DNA from: Sphingomonadaceae bacterium
GTDB lineage: Bacteria > Pseudomonadota > Alphaproteobacteria > Sphingomonadales > Sphingomonadaceae
Length of the DNA: 64,000 bases
NCBI GenBank assembly: GCA_947476425.1
Contig: CANJQJ010000010.1
Location: 1-64,000, forward strand
Direction of reading: 5' to 3'
The translations under genes and the position numbers were made by a program. The notes under the pieces were generated by a model. That model had not been told where the DNA came from and did no database searches. It saw only the letters and a list, made by a program, of their open reading frames with translations. Of this stretch, positions 56,065 through 62,546 are shown in pieces (position 1 is the first letter of the stretch; each line of letters begins with the position of its first letter).

Positions 56065-57389
56065 GCGACGCCCAGTGCCGTCATAAGCGACTCGAACGTC
56101 GGAAAGCTGGTCGCAACCGAGCTCATGTCGTCGATCGTCACGGCTTTGTAGGAGACGAGGCCAGCGACGGCGAAGCTCATCGCGATGCGGTGGTCGAGTT
56201 TCGCCGAGACCGTCGCGCCGCCTTCGAGCGGTTCGCCGCCAGTGCCGTGGATGATCAGGCCGTCTTCGATTTCCTCGACATGCGCGCCGATGGCTCGCAG
56301 GCCCTCGGCCATGGTCGTGATGCGGTCGGATTCCTTGACCCGCAACTCTTCCAGCCCGCGGAAAACGCTGCGGCCGTTGGCCAGAGCCGCCGCGACGAAG
56401 GCGATGGGGAATTCGTCGATCATCGAGGGCGCGTCGGCCGGGTCGGGCTCGATTGCTGTCAGGGCCGATGCCCTCACCGCGATGTCGGCGACCGGCTCGC
56501 CACCCACTATGCGTTCGTTCAAGGTGCGAATGTCGCCGCCCATCGCGCGGAGCAGGCCGAATAGTCCAGCACGCGTTGGATTGAGCCCGACATTTTCGAT
56601 GACGACCTCCGATCCCGGAACGAGGAGCGCAGCTATCACGGGGAATGCGGCGGAGGAGGGATCGCCCGGCACGACGATAACCTGCGGCTTGAGCTCCACC
56701 TCTCCACGAATCGATATGATCATATCGTCGCCATCCTGCTCGACAGTGAGGTCCGCGCCAAATCCGGTCAGCATTCGCTCGCTATGATCGCGGGTTGGCA
56801 CCCGCTCGATCACGCGCGTGATCCCTGGCGTGTTGAGCCCGGCGAGAATCACCGCCGACTTCACCTGCGCCGAAGCGACCGGCAGCCGATATTCGATCGG
56901 GATGGCCGGGCAGATCCCGCGCAGCGTCAATGGCAGGCGATCGCCGGGGCTGGCCGTGAATGCCGCGCCCATTCGTGACAGCGGCTCGATCACCCGGCCC
57001 ATCGGCCGTCTGGAAAGCGAAGCATCGCCGATGAAGGTCGCGGTGATCGGGTGGCTTGCGACCAGCCCCATCAGCAACCTCGTCGAGGTTCCCGAATTGC
57101 CCATGTCGAGTGCGGTCTGCGGCTGGAGCAGGCCTCCAACGCCGACGCCGTTTACGCGCCACACGTCATTGGCGTCGCGCTGGATGTCCGCGCCCATCGC
57201 CCGCATCGCCGCCGCTGTTGCCAATACGTCCTCGCCGGTGAGTAGTCCGGTGATGCGACTTTCGCCGACCGCGAGCGCGGAAAGCATAAGCGCACGGTGT
57301 GAAATGGATTTATCGCCGGGAACGGTTACCGTTCCGGCCAGCGGTCCGGACGCGCTGAAGGCGCGGGGGCGAGGAGAGGGGCTTTCCAT
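56061..57389 (-). CDS. aroA: 3-phosphoshikimate 1-carboxyvinyltransferase (EPSP synthase)
   Basis: The 442-residue shikimate-pathway enzyme joins PEP to shikimate 3-phosphate. It has VPGDKSISHRALMLSALA, GNSGTSTRLLMGLVA, PSSAAFPVIAALLVPGSEV and ELRVKESDRITTMAEGLRA. The start LAGTVTVPGDKSISHRA resembles the class II (CP4-like) group common in alphaproteobacteria. It is divergent from the FYDLN-acid gene and translationally coupled to cmk. Confidence 0.95.
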   Translation of the reverse strand: MESPSPRPRAFSASGPLAGTVTVPGDKSISHRALMLSALAVGESRITGLLTGEDVLATAAAMRAMGADIQRDANDVWRVNGVGVGGLLQPQTALDMGNSGTSTRLLMGLVASHPITATFIGDASLSRRPMGRVIEPLSRMGAAFTASPGDRLPLTLRGICPAIPIEYRLPVASAQVKSAVILAGLNTPGITRVIERVPTRDHSERMLTGFGADLTVEQDGDDMIISIRGEVELKPQVIVVPGDPSSAAFPVIAALLVPGSEVVIENVGLNPTRAGLFGLLRAMGGDIRTLNERIVGGEPVADIAVRASALTAIEPDPADAPSMIDEFPIAFVAAALANGRSVFRGLEELRVKESDRITTMAEGLRAIGAHVEEIEDGLIIHGTGGEPLEGGATVSAKLDHRIAMSFAVAGLVSYKAVTIDDMSSVATSFPTFESLMTALGVA

Positions 57390-57501
57390 ATGCGCGCGGC
57401 TTTTGACAGCGGCGTCAGGCTATGGCAAGGCGCGCGGCACTCTGGCATGGGCAATCGCCTGTGCCGTACCCTTTATCTTTAGATTCGGAGCGTTGAAGCC
57501 C

Positions 57502-57825
57502 ATGGTGAAGCCTGAATGGGGCACCAAGCGGACCTGTCCCAAATGCGGCACCCGCTTTTACGATCTCGGCAAGGATGATCCTGTCACATGCATCGAATGC
57601 GGTGCTGCGTGGCAGCATGATCCTGTCCTGAAATCGAAGCAGCCACTGCCGTTCGACGCGCCCAAGGTCGAAGACCCGGTCAAGGCGGATTCCGATCTCG
57701 CCGATGCGGATCTGGATCTGGACGTTGATGTCGAAGGCGAGCCAAGCCCGGACGACGATGTCGACCTGGGTGGCGACGATGATATCGGCGTCGATACCGC
57801 CGGAGACGACGACGACAGCATCTGA
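57502..57825 (+). CDS. TIGR02300 / FYDLN acid domain protein
   Basis: The 107-residue protein starts with WGTKRTCPKCGTRFYDLGKDDPVTC, a zinc-ribbon with CxxC and a CIEC pair, followed by a long Asp/Glu-rich tail. This is the FYDLN-acid family, found opposite aroA in most alphaproteobacteria. The role is unknown; the zinc ribbon suggests nucleic-acid or protein contacts. I start it at ATG 57502; the much longer frame upstream is antisense to aroA. Confidence 0.9.
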   Translation: MVKPEWGTKRTCPKCGTRFYDLGKDDPVTCIECGAAWQHDPVLKSKQPLPFDAPKVEDPVKADSDLADADLDLDVDVEGEPSPDDDVDLGGDDDIGVDTAGDDDDSI

Positions 57826-57869
57826 TCGCTATCGTCGGAAGAAAGCGGAAAAGACCCGCTTGCAGAGGA

Positions 57870-57919
57870 GCGCAGCCTGACCTAAAGGGCTGCGCACCCC
57901 GCCGCCGGTTCCCACCGGC
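57870..57919. repeat. Two tandem perfect hairpins before tRNA-Ala
   Basis: GCGCAGCC-N10-GGCTGCGC (57870-57895) and GCCGGT-TCCC-ACCGGC (57904-57919). No T-tract follows either. A weak promoter-like pair, TTGCAG-N17-TAAAGG, overlaps the first hairpin and could start tRNA-Ala. This is most of the 107-bp gap. Confidence 0.45.
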
Positions 57920-57932
57920 AGCATGAGGGGAC

Positions 57933-58008
57933 GGGGCCGTAGCTCAGCTGGGAGAGCGCTGCAATGGCATTGCAGAGGTCAGGGGTTCGATCCCCCTCGG
58001 CTCCACCA
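57933..58008 (+). tRNA. tRNA-Ala (anticodon GGC)
   Basis: GGGGCCG pairs with CGGCTCC and includes the G3-U70 alanine identity pair. The anticodon stem-loop is CTGCA-ATGGCAT-TGCAG, anticodon GGC; the T arm has GGTTCGATCC; CCA is encoded at 58006-58008. An integrase gene follows, so its 3' end is the likely attachment site. Confidence 0.97.
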
Positions 58009-58020
58009 CTTCCTCGGAAA

Positions 58021-58064
58021 GCCGCAGAAATCCTTACATCATAGGAAATCTGCGGCCCGTTTTT
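58021..58064 (+). terminator. Intrinsic terminator of tRNA-Ala
   Basis: GCCGCAGA and TCTGCGGC form a perfect outer stem, with CCT/AGG pairing inside, followed by CCGTTTTTG. Confidence 0.8.
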
Positions 58065-58107
58065 GCCTACTGCTACACTTTGCTGCTATACTGCACGGGT
58101 GAGCGAG

Positions 58108-59862
58108 ATGGCGAAAATACCGGGCCTGCACCTCCGCGGCAGAGTCTATTATTCCAGGGTCAAGGTTCCCAAGGCGCTCGTCGGGCACTTTGGACGCGAT
58201 CAAATTTGGAAGAGCTTGGGGACTTCAGATCGGGCCCAGGCGGAGGTCCTCCACCTCCACGAAGCGACGATATGGAAGGCTGCCTTCTTCGAGGCGCATA
58301 AATCGGCTCGGGCATCGTCGGAAGAGGCTGGACCTGATTCTCGCCCATTGGAGACTCCCGTTCATCTCGCTCAGCAAGAGGTTGTCACGCTGGCAAAAGC
58401 TTTTTTCCAGCGAGCAAAAGCTAGTCTGGACGAACGTGACGTTAGTCCAGCGGAACTCGCCGACGACGAACGGGCACTTATCAAAGTTGATCTTGAGCAG
58501 CAGATTTCGACGCTCGCGACATGGTGCAATCCCGACACTCATCGCTGGGTGGGCAAGGCCGAGGCTGAGGCATTGAGAGTTGTGGGTCTATCTCACGCGA
58601 TCGAACCGGTCGCGAGCCAAAGGCTATCAGAGCTACTGCGACGGGCTTTGATACAGCTTTGCACAATCGAGTTGGCGCGAATGCACGGAGATTTCCGAGA
58701 TCATGTCACAGACGAATTATTCCAATTCGTTCCCGGTACCGAAAAAGAACTATCGGATTTTTCCTTGGGGCAGGGCATCACCTTGGGCAAATGCGTCGAG
58801 CGTTTTCAGAGAGAGGCCCTCGATCTGAAGCCCGTTACGGAAAAGACCTCAAACAAGCATAAGGCGCTTTTGTCACATATCGAGGCATTCTTCGGTTCGG
58901 ACACGCGGTTAATCCAAATCTCACGTGCTGACTGCAATCGCTTCCGTGATACGCTCGCCAAACTACCTCCAAATTCTACGAAACGAGGCGGCAAGAATCA
59001 GAGCTTGGCCGTTATCGCCGAGAATAACCAATCGGACACATTGGCTTGGGAAACCCAGAACAACTACCTGAAGATGCTCGCCGACCTCATGGCATGGGCA
59101 GTGAGAGAGCGCCTTGTTGGCGATAATGTAGCGGACAAAATCGTGCCATTGAAGAAGCGCGAGGCGGCCGAGGAGCAGCGGCTTCCGTTCAAAAAGGAAG
59201 AGTTAGAGGCAATTTTTTCGATGCCCTTATATACGGGCTGCGTGGACGATGAGCGCGGGTTTGCAAAGGTGGGATCGAACCAGCCTCGCAGAAGCCGATA
59301 CTGGCTGCCGCTCATTGCCTTATTCACAGGCATGCGGATGGGTGAGATTTTACAGCTTACACCTAGCCATATCCGCCGATCGGCGCTGGGCACGTACTTT
59401 TTCGTGCTGACCCGTGACATGGACCTCAAGACATATAACGCCGAACGGGAGATACCTGTTCACCCAGAATTGATCCGCCTCGGATTTCTGGCTTGGGTTA
59501 AGGGAAAAGGGCAGAGCCGAGCCGAGCCGTTATTCGATGACGTTGCCGCCAGCAAATTCGGATACAGGAGCGATACTTTTACCAAGCGCTTCGCGACGTT
59601 TCTCAGAAAGGTAAGCTTGCCGCCGCACCGTAAGCGCAAGCTCGCGTTCCATTCGTTTCGCCATACGTTCAAGGATGGCTTGAATGAGACTGGTGCCCCG
59701 GAAGAGATCAAGGACGAAATCTGCGGATGGTCCCGAACAAAGAAAACTGGCAGGCGGTATGGAACGGGATTGAGCGCCGATCAGCTTAAGCCGCATATGG
59801 ATCGACTTTCGTTCGGGCTAGAATTATCACACCTTTATGATTTCGATCCTGCGCTAGAGTAG
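58108..59862 (+). CDS. Tyrosine-type site-specific integrase
   Basis: The 584-residue recombinase has an N-terminal DUF6538-like segment (LHLRGRVYYSRVKVPKALVG), a SAM-like core-binding domain around 240-330 and a catalytic domain. Catalytic residues: Arg in FTGMRMGEILQL (about 409), HSFRHT (about 515-520), and a probable nucleophile Tyr in RRYGTGLSADQL (about 550). I start it at ATG 58108; a TTG 15 codons upstream is possible. It sits directly after tRNA-Ala in the same orientation, the usual arrangement for integration into the tRNA 3' end. Codon use is less GC-rich than in neighbours. Confidence 0.9.
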   Translation: MAKIPGLHLRGRVYYSRVKVPKALVGHFGRDQIWKSLGTSDRAQAEVLHLHEATIWKAAFFEAHKSARASSEEAGPDSRPLETPVHLAQQEVVTLAKAFFQRAKASLDERDVSPAELADDERALIKVDLEQQISTLATWCNPDTHRWVGKAEAEALRVVGLSHAIEPVASQRLSELLRRALIQLCTIELARMHGDFRDHVTDELFQFVPGTEKELSDFSLGQGITLGKCVERFQREALDLKPVTEKTSNKHKALLSHIEAFFGSDTRLIQISRADCNRFRDTLAKLPPNSTKRGGKNQSLAVIAENNQSDTLAWETQNNYLKMLADLMAWAVRERLVGDNVADKIVPLKKREAAEEQRLPFKKEELEAIFSMPLYTGCVDDERGFAKVGSNQPRRSRYWLPLIALFTGMRMGEILQLTPSHIRRSALGTYFFVLTRDMDLKTYNAEREIPVHPELIRLGFLAWVKGKGQSRAEPLFDDVAASKFGYRSDTFTKRFATFLRKVSLPPHRKRKLAFHSFRHTFKDGLNETGAPEEIKDEICGWSRTKKTGRRYGTGLSADQLKPHMDRLSFGLELSHLYDFDPALE

Positions 59863-59866
59863 GCGC

Positions 59867-60076
59867 TTAGTCGGTTTTGAGTAGCTCTTCCGGTTTCACG
59901 CCAAGAGCGATTGCCAAGCGACCAACCGCTCGCACGGTCGGATTGCGGGTGCCACGTTCCAAATCGCTGATGTAGCTGCGCTTGATGCCGGTATCTAAGG
60001 CTAACTCTTCTTGCGAGAGCCCCTTCACCTTGCGGGCTTTCCGAACGTTCTCGCCAAAAATTCGGACCAAATCCAT
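59867..60076 (-). CDS. XRE-family helix-turn-helix regulator
   Basis: The 69-residue protein is a single Cro/cI-type domain: VRKARKVKGLSQEELALDTGIKRSYISDLERGTRNPTVRAVGRLA. I start it at ATG 60076; GTG 60091 would add five residues. It ends 4 bp from the integrase stop, on the other strand, and may control the integrase or the divergent cargo genes through the dyad at 60087. Confidence 0.85.
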   Translation of the reverse strand: MDLVRIFGENVRKARKVKGLSQEELALDTGIKRSYISDLERGTRNPTVRAVGRLAIALGVKPEELLKTD

Positions 60077-60086
60077 GTCCCGAAAA

Positions 60087-60126
60087 GACACGAATGTGGC
60101 GCAATAGTCGGTCCACCAATCGTGTC
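60087..60126. promoter_or_regulatory. Inverted repeat at the XRE promoter, candidate operator
   Basis: GACACGA (60087-60093) and TCGTGTC (60120-60126) are perfectly complementary, 26 bp apart, in the divergent region between the XRE gene and the cargo genes. The left arm lies right at the XRE start, so binding would fit autoregulation. Confidence 0.4.
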
Positions 60127-60189
60127 ATTTCTCTTGCTCATCCTTCGTCTTTGGGAGAAAATGGTTTTGGACAATTCCAGGGGGGAAGA

Positions 60190-60438
60190 ATGCCATCGCT
60201 CGAAGTAGTTAACCTTCAACTGAAGAGCCTCGATGCGACGTCATCATTCCTCACAAGGAAGGAGATCAGCGAACTTCCATCCATTTTGTGGGAGGGGGAA
60301 AATCTGCGAGGGTCGATGCAAGGCAGTTATAACAACCGGATTGGGTTAGGACGCTCAAAAAAAAAGAGCAAAGGCGTCATAACGAACGCCAATTTTGACG
60401 CCCAAAAAGCGAAAATCCTCTCGGCGATGCTGGCATGA
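60190..60438 (+). CDS. Small unknown island protein, possible truncated PH-like domain
   Basis: The 82-residue product has an ATG with GGGGGAAG just upstream. The middle (SFLTRKEISELPSILWEGENLRG) resembles the opening of bacterial PH-like (bPH) domains, but the expected following strands are absent; instead the chain turns Lys-rich through an A9 tract. The next gene overlaps its stop as ATGA. I cannot assign a function. Confidence 0.5.
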   Translation: MPSLEVVNLQLKSLDATSSFLTRKEISELPSILWEGENLRGSMQGSYNNRIGLGRSKKKSKGVITNANFDAQKAKILSAMLA

Positions 60439-60851
60439 ACCGGCACTGGCTGCCTTTAACGATACCAGTCTTGTTGCTGATGGTAGGCTTAATCGTATCG
60501 TGCGGGCCATCGCGTAATTCAAACAGCGCTCCAGGTGACGCCCAATCGTCGTCAGAAGACGGCGCACGTATTAGCCAAGAGGGGTTCGCTAAGCGGGGCC
60601 TCGATTGGCCCTTCACCGTGAGCGAGGGCTTTGTCGGTTGTGACCGGGAAGCCCTTTGGTTCAAAGCTGACCGTGAAAGCTACGCGCTTAACGGCTGGGC
60701 CGTAAGCCTCTTCGGTTATGCTCAACCATACGAGATTTGGCGCTATCAGGAGTATCCAAATGGGCAGGAATTGCATCCTCAGGCCGCGAGATCACGTATG
60801 AACATATCGGACGTTCAGAACGAAGCTCGCAAGCTTTGTAAGGGGCGCTAG
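60435..60851 (+). CDS. DUF2511 (YebY-like) lipoprotein
   Basis: The 138-residue protein has a signal peptide with lipobox LIVSC (Cys23), a Ser-rich linker and a C-terminal domain with ISQEGFAKRGLDWPFTVSEG, CDREALWFKADRESYALNGWA, which matches the DUF2511/YebY pattern. YebY of E. coli is a periplasmic protein linked to copper/calprotectin response; the function here is unknown. It is coupled to the preceding small gene and appears to be island cargo. Confidence 0.72.
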   Translation: MNRHWLPLTIPVLLLMVGLIVSCGPSRNSNSAPGDAQSSSEDGARISQEGFAKRGLDWPFTVSEGFVGCDREALWFKADRESYALNGWAVSLFGYAQPYEIWRYQEYPNGQELHPQAARSRMNISDVQNEARKLCKGR

Positions 60852-60909
60852 TGTTGCGACAGTGTGCGATGCTCTCCGATATCGCCGCGCAAGGCGCTAA
60901 GCACGAGTC

Positions 60910-61032
60910 ATGCAATGGCCGCTTTCCCTGCCGAGACTCGCTGTGAGGCGCAAGCCCCCGCGCGAGGATCTCGCCTTCTTCCTGGTCAGCTTCGCAACCT
61001 GGTTCATCATCCTCTACGGCTTCGTGATCTAG
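60910..61032 (+). CDS. 40-residue single-pass membrane protein (small ORF)
   Basis: An ATG-to-TAG frame encodes a basic N-terminus (PRLAVRRKPPRED) followed by one hydrophobic helix LAFFLVSFATWFIILYGFVI ending at the stop. The charge pattern predicts Nin-Cout insertion. No strong ribosome site is visible, and I have no family name, but the clean amphipathic-free helix ending exactly at the stop looks selected. It lies between the island and a palindromic repeat. Confidence 0.5.
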   Translation: MQWPLSLPRLAVRRKPPREDLAFFLVSFATWFIILYGFVI

Positions 61033-61068
61033 CAGGTCGGCTTCGGCCTGAACCATTAATCCATCCTT

Positions 61069-61149
61069 CGTCATCCCGACGAAAGTCGGGATCTCCCCTC
61101 TCCTCGGCGGAACAAGGCAGTGGGATCCCAGCTTTCGCTGGGATGACGA
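61069..61149. repeat. Palindromic repeat, variant with different centre
   Basis: The left end CGTCATCCCGACGAAAGTCG is identical to other copies, but the centre is unrelated and the right end is the CCCAGCTTTCGCTGGGATGA type seen as a half unit at 7905. It lies between the 40-residue ORF and the LplT-like gene. Confidence 0.75.
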
Positions 61150-61155
61150 ACGCTC

Positions 61156-62451
61156 CTAGTCGCAAGCCTTGTGAAGCCGCCACGCAAGCGCTGCTGCGCC
61201 GATGCTTGCCACGGCGACCATCAGCAGCGTGTCTGCAACAGAAACCCCATGCCACAGCAACACGCCGAGGATCAGCGCAGCCAACACCATTGCGCCGGAA
61301 TTGACGATGTTGTTCGCCGCCACCGTCCGCGCGGTGACCTCCTTGGGAACATAGGTTGTCAGGAACGCATAGAGCGGCACGACGAATATGCCCCCAGCCA
61401 CCGCAACCCCGAACAGGTCGAACATGAGATGCTCGGCATCGGGGAGGCGAAGGAAGGCGCCAAGCTCCATCAGATGGCCGGTGCCGACGGGTGGCCAGCC
61501 GATCACCGTCCGATAGAGATCGAGGATGAAAAGTCCCATCACCAGTGCCGCGCCCGGCGAGAATTTCGCCGATACGGTGCCGCACAGCATACGGTTGATC
61601 GCAACCGATCCGATCGCCACGCCAACCGAGAAGATCGCCAGCATCAGCGTCGCGACGCCCTCGTCGGCGCGGAGCACATTCTTCACCAGCGGCGGGAATT
61701 GGGCGGCGAGGATCGTTCCCATCGCCCAGAAGAAGCTGATCGAGAGGATCGCCAGGAAAAGCGGCTTGATGTGCATCGTCGCTGAAACCAGCCGGTGCGA
61801 CGAGCGAAAGACATGAAGGTCGATCAACTGGTTGGGGACCTCGGGCGGGGCAGGGGGAACGAGTGCGCCGATCAGTCGCCCGACGATCGCGAGCCCGATC
61901 ACCGCTGCCGCCAGAGTCCAGCTCGGGATATGTCCGTCGCCTGCTGCGGCCTGCATCGCGCCACCGGCGATCGTGCCGAGCAGAATGGCGATATAGGTGG
62001 TCGCCTCGACCATGCCGGTACCGGGAAGCACTTCGTCGGGCTGCAAGTGTTGCGGCAGGATCGCGTATTTGATTGGGCCGAAGAAGGTCGAATGCATGCC
62101 CATCGCGAAGAGTGCGATCAACATCAGCGGAATCGAGTGAATGACCAGCCCGAGCCCGCCGACGCACATGATCCCGATCTCGGCGGTCTTCACCAGCCGG
62201 ATGATCGCCGCCTTGTCGCGCCAATCGGCGAGCTGCCCCGACAGCGCCGAGAACAGGAAGAAAGGCAGGATGAATACGCCGCCCGCAACGGCGTTGAAAA
62301 CGGCTTCGTGCGTCGGATCCTGGTAGATCTGGTAGGTTACCAGCATCACCATCGCGGTCTTGTAGAAATTGTCGTTGAACGCATTGAGGAACTGCGTGAC
62401 GAAGAGCGGCAGGAAGTTGCGCCGCGCCAGGAGCCGGAAGGATGGGGTCAT
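61156..62451 (-). CDS. LplT-like MFS transporter (possible lysophospholipid carrier)
   Basis: The 431-residue twelve-helix protein begins RRNFLPLFVTQFLNAFNDNFYKTAMVMLV, the classic start of LplT and of the MFS part of Aas-type fusions, with ALSGQLADWRDKAAIIRLVK in loop 2-3 and HSTFFGPIKYAILPQHL. E. coli LplT flips lysophospholipids inward. No acyltransferase domain is fused and no aas gene is adjacent, so the substrate is inferred from family resemblance. Confidence 0.8.
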   Translation of the reverse strand: MTPSFRLLARRNFLPLFVTQFLNAFNDNFYKTAMVMLVTYQIYQDPTHEAVFNAVAGGVFILPFFLFSALSGQLADWRDKAAIIRLVKTAEIGIMCVGGLGLVIHSIPLMLIALFAMGMHSTFFGPIKYAILPQHLQPDEVLPGTGMVEATTYIAILLGTIAGGAMQAAAGDGHIPSWTLAAAVIGLAIVGRLIGALVPPAPPEVPNQLIDLHVFRSSHRLVSATMHIKPLFLAILSISFFWAMGTILAAQFPPLVKNVLRADEGVATLMLAIFSVGVAIGSVAINRMLCGTVSAKFSPGAALVMGLFILDLYRTVIGWPPVGTGHLMELGAFLRLPDAEHLMFDLFGVAVAGGIFVVPLYAFLTTYVPKEVTARTVAANNIVNSGAMVLAALILGVLLWHGVSVADTLLMVAVASIGAAALAWRLHKACD

Positions 62452-62546
62452 GATATGGCCGCGACTTTCGGCATCTTTGTTTTCATGTTCGGGCCTTTAG
62501 CGAAGCCGGAAGTGGCGGTCTACCGCGAACAATCGTCGCTTGAGCC

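Larger units (their letters stand above)
58009..60860. mobile_element. Small integrative island next to tRNA-Ala (right border uncertain)
   Basis: A tyrosine integrase, an XRE regulator and two small cargo genes lie directly downstream of tRNA-Ala. Base composition drops in this stretch, most clearly from about 58.4 kb on, relative to the flanking chromosome. I could not find a second copy of the tRNA 3' end (TTCGATCCCCCTCGGCTCC) further right, so the right border is a guess based on composition and gene content. Confidence 0.55.

Noticed and set aside
56818-57501. Upstream extension of the FYDLN-acid gene to 335 codons
   Set aside because: This part is antisense to aroA; the family starts at the WGTKRTCPKCG segment shortly after ATG 57502.
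61007-62224. 405-codon minus-strand frame overlapping the LplT-like gene
   Set aside because: It is the neighbouring frame of the transporter, lacks hydrophobic helices and is Arg-rich, a typical out-of-frame shadow.
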